A stretch of 64,000 nt of DNA from Carettochelys insculpta (Eukaryota > Chordata > Testudines > Carettochelyidae): NCBI RefSeq assembly GCF_033958435.1, contig NC_134138.1, positions 82,260,298 through 82,324,297 on the forward strand. Direction: 5' to 3'. The notes beneath the pieces were generated by a model. The model was given only the letters and a program-made list of their open reading frames with translations. It made no database searches and was not told where the DNA came from. Positions 54,238-64,000 of the stretch are shown here, piece by piece. Position 1 is the first letter of the stretch. Each line of letters begins with the position of its first letter. The translations under genes and the position numbers were made by a program.

Positions 54238-56855
54238 ACTTTCTTCTTCAACTAGATGCAGATGTATTCCACTTAGGTGTGAGCACATCCAGCATGCTAG
54301 AGACAGAGACTTTTGCCTAGTGGTGCCGTAGAAGTGCATACTCATGCTGCGGGGATGTCACTCCTCTCCTGGATAAATGAAGCAGTGTCATCCCAGTTCC
54401 ATCAGTTATTTCTTACCATCCATGGCTGGAGTTATAGCTCAGTGTGATTGTAGTCTCATAACCTTACATTTCATCTTAGCCTAGTGCAGCATTTCCCAAA
54501 GTGTGGTCTGGGCTCAGTACTGGTCCTTAGAAAATATACAGATTATTGCTAGGTACTATTATTATTGTGAATAAATAATAAACAGTGAAAAATTATTCAT
54601 TTTTCATTCTTTTTTATATGAATTTATATTTTGGGCTGCAAAAAAAGGTACTGAAAAAAACCGGGTCCTAACTATATAAAGTTTAGGAAACCCTATCCTA
54701 GTGTATTGTATAGTGTTAGTAGTTAGATAGTATTAATTGATAATGTTCCCCTGTGATGCCCTCACTGGGGTTTGAGCACTGTGCTTTGTGTGAAGTGGTG
54801 ATTCCCAACAATGAGCCCCCACACATAGTATTTGCTTTGTCTCAGCAAGGCCCACCTTAAAGAGTGCTCTTTAATTTATAAGTTATTTTAAAAGTCGATT
54901 TAGGGGGCATAGCATCTTCATCTCAAGCAGCACCTGCTTGAACAGGCCTAATGGCCTGATCCAGTACCAAAGCCCTTCTTGAGCTGAAGATCACTCTGGC
55001 ATATAGAGCACTCCTGGTCGGCGTCTTGCCAAAGAGACAGAGGAACCTTTCTCCTTTCTAGTCTCTGAGGCATTGCTCTCGTAAGACCAGCGAGGACCAC
55101 TCCAGGACATGGGGTAACTCCTCTGTCTCTTCTAGGAAAAGCATGCGCTAGTGGGTGGGATGGTGCGGTTACCTCTGACTTTTCCCTGGTATAGAGTGAG
55201 AACAGCAAAAACCCTGTACTGTTGACTCTGGTCCCAGTTTTTGGGCATCTGTTGATTCCACTACGAACAAGGAAGATGCCAGTACCAAAAGTGTCCATGC
55301 TGTTGGAGTACCAGGCAACTGAAGACCTTCTTTGTCTTGTGGCCTCAATGTCACTGGAGGTCCAGGATTTTCCTGTATTATAGTCTTAGCTACCTCTTTG
55401 ACCACTTTTCACAGCTAGTAAATTTATTTCTGGATTATAATATAGCACAGTTTATATATTTTCTAACTGAGGAAGGCAAGATGCTGTGTGTACCTTCCTT
55501 CACACTAAGAAAGGAGCCAAACTTTGTTTAATTTTGTACCACTTGAGGATGAACATTGTACCCCATGGGAGGGAGGTGCACATCTGGGTACTGGAATGAA
55601 TCCCTTATGATGAGTCTTCCCAGAGCTATTCTTAATATCTGTATCTCCGGCTGAAAGTGGCTTTGCCCAAAGGTTTTGGAAGTGGAGGTTGGAGGGCCTG
55701 ACTCAGCAAGACCAGGTAGAAGGGGGCCCGGATTGTCAGAAAAGGGAGCCATTTCTAAGTACCTCAGAGGCCGTCCCAGGGATTGTGACTCATCACAGGT
55801 ATCTCTGATAAAGCCCTTCATTCAAGCCCCTTGTAGCCTGTTGCTGTCTCTTGTCTTTCATGAAACTAATTCCTGAAAGCCATCACTGTGTCAAAAAGGG
55901 AATGTGGATTGCAGGCCCTCATAGATGATCTGCCTTACATTCAGTTCTCCAATGACAAGGTAACACTGAGACCACACTGACAGCTTGTATCAAAGGTGGT
56001 CTCTGATTCACCTGAACCAAACAGTGCATTTATGTTGTTTTACCCTAAGGCTTACTCTTCACCAGAAGAATAGAATCTTCCCACTGTGGATAGCAAGCAA
56101 TATCTAGCCTTTTATCTAGACAGGAATAAACTGTTTCATATTTTGCCTTGCCTGTTTGTTTCATATTTGGACTCCCTAAAGGGGCAAGTGGTATCTGCAC
56201 AGGCCCTCTCTAGATGGATAATATCCTGAGTCAAAGCTGCACATGAGATAGCTTCAGCTACACCTCCTCAGGATATGTAGACTGGCTTCACAAGAGCACA
56301 AGTGATATCGATAACACTCCTCAGTGACACTTCCACACAGGACATTTTCAAGGCAGCTGCACATTCATTCATGCATCCATTTATAAACCATCTGCTATTA
56401 CCACATCTTCCATAGTGAATGCAGGCTTTGGAAGGATGGTCTTGTGTTCTTATTTCAATCCTGCCTCTGCATTGGGGTATTGTTTGCAAGTCACCTAAGT
56501 GGAATATTCATCTGCATATGCTTGAAAAAGAAGAAACAGTTACTTACTGTAACTGGTTCTGAGGTGATGCAGATATATTCCATTACCTGCCTTCCATCTA
56601 GTCTATATTGGAGTCTCCTCTCTTTGGCTTTTGGTTCACAGGAACTGAAGCGGGGTTGGCTGGCACTGCCTCATATAGCCAAGGGGAGGGGCTACAGATA
56701 CAGGGCTCAAGTACTCACTAGCGTACCATCCGCCTTTGGCTACTGTTAGGCAAAATTCTGTAGCTCAGTACGCTAGGCATGCACATACCTCAGTGGGATA
56801 CACATCTGCATCACATCTCAAAGAACCATAGTTGCAGTAAGCATGACTTCCTTTC
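54238..56855 (+). mobile_element. DIRS relic E, second family, internally deleted, ends preserved
   Basis: The left end TTCTTCTTCAACTAGATGCA, then GTATTCCACTTAGGTGTGAG, has its complement at 56493-56534. That is followed by AACAGTTACTTACTGTAACT, the complement of the right end at about 56800-56855. So terminal repeats and an internal complementary region are both recognisable, although the sequence differs from DIRS A. The + strand begins with a gag-like Cys motif (CALCEVVIPNNEPPH at about 54778) and ends with recombinase debris (the segment before 56400 reads DTSTQDIFKAAAHSFMHPF, compare DICRAATWSSYDTFAKHYAL in A). RT and RNase H are absent. At 2.6 kb it is an internally deleted, dead copy. 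Confidence 0.75.
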
Positions 56856-57094
56856 TCTCTTTGTGAAGTGTTTATATACTAAAGTAATTCCAGTTTGTTC
56901 AGTGTCCTATATAAGTATTCTAGTTGTCTCAGTCCATATCGTGGTGTCTGACTGATTATGACCAAAAGCCTATTATGATTGCCACAAATTGACAAAATCT
57001 CAACAGAGATGCTGAATCAACCCAAAAATGGAATTACAGTTTCCTTTTCCAGAACATTGTTGGTTGAGGTTTTGTGCTTTCCATAATTACAGTG

Positions 57095-57720
57095 TTGTAT
57101 GGTAAGGCTAACCTTGTTCCTGGGCTCTGGGCCTCTGTTCAGTCTACTGGCCCCACAGCCAGGACACCATCCCCCTTCTTGGGATGGGGCGGGGATGGTG
57201 GTCTTGGAAGAATCCGGGCCACGCCCACTCATTCCAGGTTCTGGCCCAGGGACCCTGTGTGGCTGCTACTGGTGGGGAAGGGCTCCTCTCGACCTGGACA
57301 CCGCAGCTCTTCTCCCTGGGCCACTTCCCCACATGATCTCCCCACATAACTCCTCCAGGAAGAGGCAGCAGCAGCATGTTCCCTTTCCGGGATTTGCTCC
57401 TTCCATGCAATCAGTTCTTTCTGGCCTCATGCCAAATCTCAGGGCCGCCTAGACAGGATCCCAGCCCCTCGCTACTGAGAACTCCTCCCATCTTCTGCTG
57501 TTCCTAGAAAACTCCCCTGGCTTCTCTCCACTTGCTTCCTTTGCTCTTCTCTCCTGGGTAAAGGGTTTTTTAAAGTCTTAAATGGGACCAGCTGGCCACA
57601 ATTGACCCAGGGCAGCCTCCTCCCCAGCTGCTCCTACTCTGTCTGTTTACCAGTTCAATACAGCCCTGCTTTTCCACCCCCTGACCTTATCCTGTCACAG
57701 TTTTTAGTATCAAGGAAAGA
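57095..57720 (-). repeat. Unidentified repeat, second copy of the 4870-5350 sequence
   Basis: Read on minus, it shares GGGGCCAGTAGACTGAA, GAGGCCCAGAGCCCAGGAAC and a TCCCTGGGCCAGAA block with 4870-5350. It is GC-richer than the flanking intron. The family is unknown. Confidence 0.55.
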
Positions 57721-58377
57721 ATTTGATAAGTGAATAACTTCAATTTCTAGTGCACTAAATTCACTTAAAATGTAAGTTACAGAAAGAAAACAAAATCCTT
57801 TATTCTGGTTTAATAACCTGAATTTTAACTATAGCAAGTTATGTTAAACTGCTTTATGTTACAAACCTTAAACTAAAGATATACAGTGCATAAATCTCAA
57901 TCTTGGGATATAAGCCCTGAGTGTACTGGAAGAGCAGAAGAGAAGGCTCAAATAAGGAGTGGTTGTGGAAACAAAGTTCAGATTTGCAAATAAAGCGTGC
58001 AAAACAAAGGAGTGCAGGGAAGGCACTGATATATAAAATTACTCATTTGACATTCAGGTAACATAGGCGTTGATTATATTTAATAATAGCCACTGTAGTT
58101 ATAAAAGGTAACTGAAATTATACTCCTAAAATCTTCTGTTGCCTTTCATGTACTTTGTTCTGCATTAATTTACTCCCTGTGCCCAAATTCATACCGTGAT
58201 AGTACCAAACGATAATTTACTCTCTAGTCATTCATTTTATAATGTAGTAGGTAGGACAAAATTTGAAAGCTGTTTGTCTTTATAATAACATCAGTATTAA
58301 ATCTTCATTGCAGTTAATCTACTTTTGTTATACATTATATGGTGATTGTTAATTTTTATTTTTTTTTTTGTTTTAAG
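57721..58377. other. Intron 6, distal part
   Basis: Plain AT-rich intron with no repeat recognised. It ends TTTTTTTTTTGTTTTAAG before exon 7. Confidence 0.6.
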
Positions 58378-58440
58378 AATTTGGAAGAGAATATAAAAAA
58401 CTTAATTCGGAATGAAAGAAGAACTTGGCAACTGACTCAG
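58378..58440 (+). CDS. CCDC178: Exon 7 of 8 seen: coiled-coil protein, CCDC178-like
   Basis: This is a 63-nt micro-exon of 21 codons, phase 0 at both ends. It starts with NLEENIKNLIRNERRTWQL and ends ACTCAG|gtaaac. A 10-T tract lies in the acceptor region. A foldback MITE starts only 27 bp past the donor. The exon continues the charged coiled-coil pattern and includes one tryptophan. Because it is a multiple of three in phase 0, skipping would remove 21 residues without changing frame. Confidence 0.8.
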
Positions 58441-58467
58441 GTAAACAAGACATTAAATATTCAAAAA

Positions 58468-58904
58468 GGCTGGGTCTACACATGCCCCTTTCGTTCGAAA
58501 AGGGCATGTTAATGAGCAGGTTCGAAATATTCTAATGAGGCACTGTAATGAATATGCAGCACCTCATTAGCATAATGGCGGCCGCGGCGATTCGAAAGTG
58601 TGGCTTTTCGAATTGCGCGCCACCCGTGGAGATGGGACCTTCCGAAAGGACCCCCCGCAGTTTTCAAAAGCCCTTCTTCCGAGCACCAGATAGGAAGAAG
58701 GGCTTTCGAAAACTGGGGGGGTCCTTTCGGAAGGTCCCATCTCCACGGGCAGCGCGCGATTCGAAAAGCCGCACTTTTGAAGCGCCGCGGCCGCCATTAT
58801 GCTAATGAGGCACTGCATATTCATTGCAGTGCCTCATTAGCATATTTCGAACCTGCTCATTAACATGCCTCTTTCGAAAGGAAGGGGCACGTGTAGAGCC
58901 AGCC
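58468..58904. mobile_element. Foldback MITE, family 2 (near-perfect 437-bp palindrome)
   Basis: It starts GGCTGGGTCTACACATGCCC and ends with the complement of GGCTGGCTCTACACGTGCCC, flanked by AAA on both sides. The arms pair almost throughout, with the loop near GAGCACCAGATAGGAAG. They contain TTCGAAAGG and CCTCATTAGCATAATGGCGG blocks. The block ATGCTAATGAGGCACTG is shared with 16870-16890. Open frames of about 85 codons on both strands are by-products of the palindrome. Confidence 0.88.
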
Positions 58905-59232
58905 AAAATGTGTTAAATTCCTTTTACATATAGTTTTGTTTTAACATTTTCAATCTTTCTGTAATAAAACACTTTTTGACTAAACTGGATTGCAGACAAA
59001 TAGTTCTCTCTAACTTTAGACATATGCTTTTTGGAAAACTGTCAGGATTTGATTATGAATAAACACTCTGAATTAAAATAACCATATCTAATTTTGGAAA
59101 CTACCATGAATTTCTGACTCTTTTTTTAAAGTTTTTTTTTAAAGGTACTTTTTATTGGTTTCTGATCTAAACTGGAGTCATGACTATGATGACACAGTTT
59201 CCCATCAGTAAAGAATTTGACTCCTGACATAC
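58905..59232. other. Intron 7, short AT-rich stretch
   Basis: No repeat or exon recognised. It ends with the target-site copy at 59233-59248 of the insertion that follows. Confidence 0.5.
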
Positions 59233-59248
59233 ATTTTCAGTATTTGAA

Positions 59249-59822
59249 TAGTAACAGAGAGGGAGCCATGCTAATCTATATACTATCAAAACAAAAAAGC
59301 AGTCAAGTAGCACTTTAAAGACTAAAAAATAATTTATTAAATGAGCTTTCGTGGGACAGATCCAGTTCTTCAGACCATAGCCATACCAGAACAGATTCAA
59401 TATTTAAGGCATAGAGAACCAAAAACAGTAATCAAGGTTGACAAACCAGAAAAAAATTATCAAGGTGAGCAAATCAGAGAGCAAAGGAGTGGCGGGGGAG
59501 TCAATAAGTAGATTAAGCCAAGTATGCTAAAGAGCCCCGATAATGAACTGGGATGCAAATTTTCTGGGACATTATAGGGGCTCTTTGGCATACGTGGCTT
59601 AATCTAATTCTTGACTTGCCCCACGCCCCCGATCCTCTGCTCTCTGATTTGCTCACCTTGATAATGTGTTTCTGGCTCATCAACCTTAATTACTGTTTTT
59701 GGTTCTCTATGCCTTAATATACAGTCTGTTCTGGTCTGGCTATGGTCTGAAGAAGTGGGTCTGTCCCACGAAAGCTCACCTAATAAATTATTTTGTTAGT
59801 CTTCAAAGTGCTACTTGAGTGC
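59249..59822. mobile_element. Inverted-dimer retroelement tail with 16-bp target duplication
   Basis: Two arms of about 270 bp face each other around about 59540-59570. Each has GCACTTTAAAGACTAA (or its complement), AATAATTTATTAAATGAGCT, TTTCGTGGGACAGA, CAGACCATAGCCA and the phrase TTTTTGGTTCTCTATGCCTT. The insert is flanked by TTTTCAGTATTTGAAT at 59233-59248 and again at 59823-59838, a clear 16-bp target duplication. The tail is the one seen with Penelope-like sequence at 13.9 kb. It has no coding capacity. Confidence 0.82.
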
Positions 59823-59849
59823 TTTTCAGTATTTGAATTACCCATTCCC

Positions 59850-61760
59850 TAGATGTCTTGGTTAGGACTAGGAACAGCTTAGATCTTTTCCTTTCTTCAT
59901 CTGCTTTAATGTAAAACTTTGTTTAAAGTGTTGTAGCCACGATGACTTAAGAGTATGAGAGATACGAGGAGGCCGTATAATATCTGCTGTTGAACCAGCT
60001 TCTGTTGGTGGAAGGTACAAGCTACCAAGAGCTCTTCTTGAGGCTTGCAGAAGGAAATGTGTGTCTGAGCTAAATAGAAATTGCAACAGCTTGTTAAGCA
60101 TAAGGGACAATGCATGTTATATTAGACCATTTAAAAATAGAGTGGACAATAATGGTTTGATTTTATGCAAAATGGGTTTGGATTGGGCCATTAAGTGTCA
60201 GCAGCCAATGTGGTGATTTACAAATTGTTGTGACGAATCATAAACCCAGTATGTCTATTGGATCCATGGCGTCTAGCTGCATTATGAATTTAAATTTCCA
60301 GGCTCACATTTTGAAGGTGTTATGCAAGTTTTAGACTATATACTGAAAGATCAGATATGGAGTGATCACTTTGTGAAAGCTGTTGGCCCATGTATGGTAT
60401 GGTGTTTCTGTCTTTTGTCATTTTTCAATGTAAATTCACTTGTGAGAATAATGATTGTCCACTTTCACCCACAGAATTCTTATTGGGGAATCTGATGCAC
60501 TGGATGAGGTACACCACCTATTGTAACAGACGTGTAGAATCCGTTAATCTGGAAAAGTGTACTGGGGGTATTGATCACCAGAGCTCTGTAGATGTGTCTG
60601 CAGGTTTTGCATTTATGTTCTGTCAGGATTAGCTGCTGCTTTGAGTTGCTCTTGGTCTGTGTGGATCTTGCTTCTGATCTGATCTTGTGCTTGTCAAGGT
60701 TGGGGCATTGTTTGAAAGCCTTGAAAGGCAGAGGTTGAGAAGACTTTCTTTTAGGATATGTTCCCTGTCAGTTGTGTTTGATAGTGTTTGATAGTAAGAG
60801 TGCATTTCCCAGTGTTCCCTTTTTTGTGTGTCTTGGGAAGCATGTAAAAAGTCCCCGTGGTGAGTTTGTGAATGATAAACTTGTAGGGGGGTTTCTTTTT
60901 AGTTGATAGAAGAAATATACGATAAATTCCTGTGTGAACTGTGGTGCGTGTTAGTTTTTCTTTTTTTTATTTGGTCATGGTCTTGTTGATATAGTCATCA
61001 CAATCAGAGACTATGATAGTGCCTGCTTTGTCTGCTGATTTGGTCTCTAGGGAGTGGTTGGATTGCAGGGACTGTATGGCTGTCCTCTTAGTGGTAGAGA
61101 TATTGTGGTGGATATAATGTCTGTTGATTATTTTAGAGTCATGTCTTTTTCCCTGAAGTATTCAGTGTGATGATACAGTGCCTGATTTGTCCTTTGAGCA
61201 ATATCCAGTCAGGCAATACTTTTTTTCTTGGCAGTTCCAGGGGAAGGTAAAGTTGTGGGTGATGTCGTCTTTTTTTGTGCCATAATTGCTTGAGATGGGG
61301 TTGACGAAGGAATTCTTCTAGTTCTCCGCATAACAATATGTTATCAGGTTCTGTAGTGGACAGAATTTTGGTCTCTTGGAGAGTACAGATGCGTCAGTTT
61401 TGGGTAAGTGTGGTCTTGAAAGGTAGATGATGGGGTATCATGTAATGTTCATATTAGTGCGTCCTGGTATGTTGGTTTCTCCAAAAACTGGTGTTCTGTT
61501 GGTTATTCATTTGCTGTAATTATTTTTTGTTTTTTGTGATGGATACTTGTAATTGGGTATTTTAGCTATTTTAAATTGTTGATATGTATTTGCTGCATGA
61601 CCACCAGGTTAGGTTTCCTGATATTTTTTCTTCCACTGTTTGAGCATGTGATGATTTTTTTATTGGAGATAGTCTCTTCTGAAGCACGTGTACTGCTGTA
61701 GAAGGCTCCTTCTTTCTTCTGGGGTCCTTTTTCAGATTTGCTTGGCATATTTGGAATTGT
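59850..61760 (-). mobile_element. Penelope-like element relic
   Basis: On minus, from about 61110, broken frames read ADKAGTIIVSDCDDYINKT, resembling the Penelope PADKGxxxV-DYI block. Later pieces HKCKTCRHIYRALVIN and a VTIGG-containing segment at about 60600-60500 resemble the linker and endonuclease zone. 60110-59868 (RRALGSLYLPPTEAGSTADI) follows as 3' sequence. No piece keeps an RT active site. The assignment rests on order and on nearby tail sequence; the family is fairly likely, the boundaries are not. Confidence 0.45.
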
Positions 61761-62260
61761 AGTTTCTGGTCAGAGGTTTACTGAAGTACTCCTATAACTA
61801 GTTGCCTGAATCAAGACAATCACTATGCTCTTGAGTGAAATCACACAGGAAAAAATGATGAAAGATGAAAACACCATCTCACTTACGGGCAAACACTTTT
61901 CACAAGGTGATCATTTCACATCATCTTTTTCAGTACTTAATCTCAAAGTAAACCTGCAGAACACTTTCAAAAAGCTAGCTTGGGAACTTAAATTCATGAT
62001 GCTGGTAGACACCAAATATCTGTGTAAGTGAGCAGAGACACTAGTTTCATGTCTTACTGCAACAATTTGTAACATACACCTTCATGTTAACTCACAGCAA
62101 AACTCTTTTTCGGAATAATTTAACCTTTACTGCCACCCCTTCGTTTCAAATGGTCTCCTACAACAAGCATTGCTGCTTATGTATAATACTGTTATACATA
62201 TATATAGTTAAGTCAGACACTCTGGTTTCTTTTCCCAGCCCTGAAGAACAGATCTTTGTA
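61761..62260. other. Intron 7, no element recognised
   Basis: AT-rich, with one 68-codon frame at 61825-62031 that lacks splice signals in a matching phase. Nothing else is supported. Confidence 0.45.
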
Positions 62261-62545
62261 TAGAATAAACTTCTCTAGTCCAGCAACCTTGTGCCTGACT
62301 GGTGCTGGACAAGAGAATTTGCCGTACAACTGGAGGTCAATAATGTCCAGCAGCATTTCAAACACTACCACTGTTTACTGGGTTCTTAGAAGACAGTAAG
62401 GGGTAAATTTCAGCTAAATAACAGCAGAGAACACAGAGAGCTAGGACTGGTTGCATGGGAAACTTGGCCACACACGTAAATGGTAATCCAGCTAACTAAA
62501 CTCATGCCAGACAAGAGTGTTCTGGATTAGAGAAATTTCAACCTG
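62261..62545. mobile_element. TA-flanked TIR repeat family, copy 3 (inverted)
   Basis: Relative to copies 1 and 2 this copy is inverted. Read on minus it starts CAGGTTGAAATTTCTCTAAT and carries TTTCCCATGCAACC, TAGCTGAAATTTACCC and AGTGGTAGTGTTTGAAA. TA lies on both sides (62259-62260 and 62546-62547). Confidence 0.78.
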
Positions 62546-62949
62546 TAGTTCAAAAACTTGTAACTTCTACATGCAGAAGTTGGCCAAGTAACAATTATTA
62601 CATCACTTACCTTGTCTTTTAATACAATACTGACATTTTGTATTTTTTTCGTTTTAAGCCCCTTCACTAAGTTCATTAGTTCTCCTAGCTATTCTTTCTT
62701 CCTTATTGCATGCAATGTTGATGGCATATGCCGGCTCAGTGGCTACTTTTGATCTCATTCTATAGATATTCCTAATATCACTGAGCTGTACATGTTAATT
62801 CTTGATTTCATATATACACATACAGTTAATTGGAAGTTCTATTCATAGCATTTTCCTGATGGTACAAATGGTCTTTCAAACTTAGAATTTTTTAATTTGT
62901 CTTCCTTTGCTGTGTGTAGTTGAAAATTAGTTTTATGTCTTTTAACCAG

Positions 62950-63111
62950 GCCAGGATTAAAACAATGTATGGTGAACTAGAACAAAAGAAAAAAGATAGT
63001 GTCAAGACTAAAGAAGAAACTATAAAGTTGATAGCGGACATTGAGGGACCAGTTGCTGAGCTAGAAGCAAAATATATTGGAAATAAAAATATACATAAAG
63101 AAAATATTGAG
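62950..63111 (+). CDS. CCDC178: Exon 8 of 8 seen: coiled-coil protein, CCDC178-like
   Basis: This 162-nt exon follows TTTTATGTCTTTTAACCAG and ends AATATTGAG|gtattt. It has phase 0 at both ends with 54 codons: ARIKTMYGELEQKKKDSVKT, then EETIKLIADIEGPVAELEAK. A CAG|GCCAG repeat at the acceptor offers a second site 5 bp downstream that would break frame, so the first is chosen. The gene continues beyond the window. Confidence 0.83.
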
Positions 63112-64000
63112 GTATTTTTTCTTAATTTACTTATCTGGAAAATAATTTAGAATACTTTTTAAAACACTAATAATTAGTTTTGGTCTGCTCACTAATAAAC
63201 TTACCGGTATTACTGGAAAAAATAAGGAAAATCAGTTAAAATTAAATTCTTAAGTATTTTGTAATTGGTATAATATTTCATACACCTTGTTCAGTGATTG
63301 TTTATAATTTAACACACAACAGTTAAGAATTCTTTGCTTTCAATTAACATGTCTTAATTCAAAATCCTTCTTCATCTCTTTTAGCTCTTACATTGTCTAT
63401 GTTAGTTATCAAAAAAGTGAGGTGCATACAGCAATGGCTTGGTATGTTACCTATACATTTCTGCTTAGCAGTAAATTCCAGATGTGGACAGAGGGTAACT
63501 AGTTTTTTATCTGTTGCTTGCCTGGCACTTTCTCCTCTTCCCAGACTCATGGAAACAGCATTTGAATGAGAGATCCCTCTCTCCACCTTGAGTGAGAGAG
63601 AGGAAAGGGACAATTTGTGCCAGGGATAAACCTCTTACAGTAACTGAACTCCAGGTCTTCAGTACCATTTGTTTTGGTTTTTTTATATGGCTCACCCTTC
63701 TCCGGGATCTGCTTTCCTTGTCTTTGGAAAGGTCTTTCCCATATTCCCAGTCTAGTGCCCGCTTATTGTCTTTGGAGGAAAGATTGACTATTTAGACTGG
63801 TTCCACTTCATTACCTGTTCAGTGTTGGCTGGCTGCCTTCCATACTTTGGAAAGTGCAGTGGCAGAGATAGGGGCACTTCTGTCTTTCTGCCCTACAAGA
63901 GAATTGTCAAAAAAGTGAACTGTATTTGTGAGTGGAGAAGTGTCCATTGGCCAACACATGTGCTGATCTTGCTGTGGTCCTGGCTGTGGAAGTAAGAGGG
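63112..64000. other. Intron 8, start
   Basis: AT-rich near the exon. From about 63480 it is more even in composition, with short frames on both strands but no exon with matching phase and no repeat I can name. Confidence 0.5.

Noticed and set aside
58548..58824. 85-codon frames on both strands with almost the same sequence
   Set aside because: They mirror each other because the region is a palindromic MITE; there is no protein signature.

Overview
This window looks like vertebrate nuclear DNA, most likely from a turtle (Testudines). There are no bacterial-type operons. Two lines of evidence support the host gene: split coding sequence with GT-AG splice sites in matching phase, and long introns packed with CR1 LINE fragments, DIRS tyrosine-recombinase retrotransposons, Penelope-like pieces and foldback MITEs ending in GGCTNNGTCTACAC. 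The turtle assignment rests on remembered repeat style, not on a search.

One host gene runs on the + strand through the right five-sixths of the window. I reconstructed eight internal exons by hand: 9828-10048, 17551-17693, 24923-25076, 47818-47913, 48013-48149, 50357-50540, 58378-58440 and 62950-63111. All seven junctions keep phase and leave one continuous, heptad-rich coiled-coil reading frame of about 386 codons. The first and last exons lie outside the window. The best name I can offer is a CCDC178-like coiled-coil protein; the exon structure is much firmer than the name.

The 22.7-kb intron between exons 3 and 4 (25077-47817) holds most of the interest, because it is a stack of nested insertions. 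An old DIRS relic (D: 29733-29966 and 46705-47760) was split by a second DIRS (B: about 29967-46704). B was in turn hit by three elements: a structurally complete DIRS (A: 33037-39152), a 385-bp foldback MITE (39298-39682), and a 4.5-kb two-gene PIF/Harbinger transposon (40189-44735). Element A carries gag-like, RT/RNase H and tyrosine-recombinase ORFs, inverted terminal repeats, and an internal complementary region that reproduces its circle junction. The Harbinger element carries a spliced HARBI1-like DDE transposase on + and a spliced Myb/SANT-like gene on -, has 36-bp imperfect TIRs, and is flanked by a TCT duplication.

Other introns and the left flank hold CR1 fragments (1.05-2.5 kb), a MIR-like SINE (3.35 kb), a decayed mobile-element ORF (5.9-9.2 kb), MITEs nested in MITEs (12.1-12.8 and 14.2-15.0 kb), Penelope-like relics (13.2-13.9 and 59.8-61.8 kb), two further DIRS relics (21.6-23.3 and 54.2-56.9 kb), an RTE-like LINE (48.4-49.6 kb), and a three-copy TA-flanked TIR family. 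The MITE families share their terminal motif with the Harbinger element, which makes that lineage the candidate source of their transposase.
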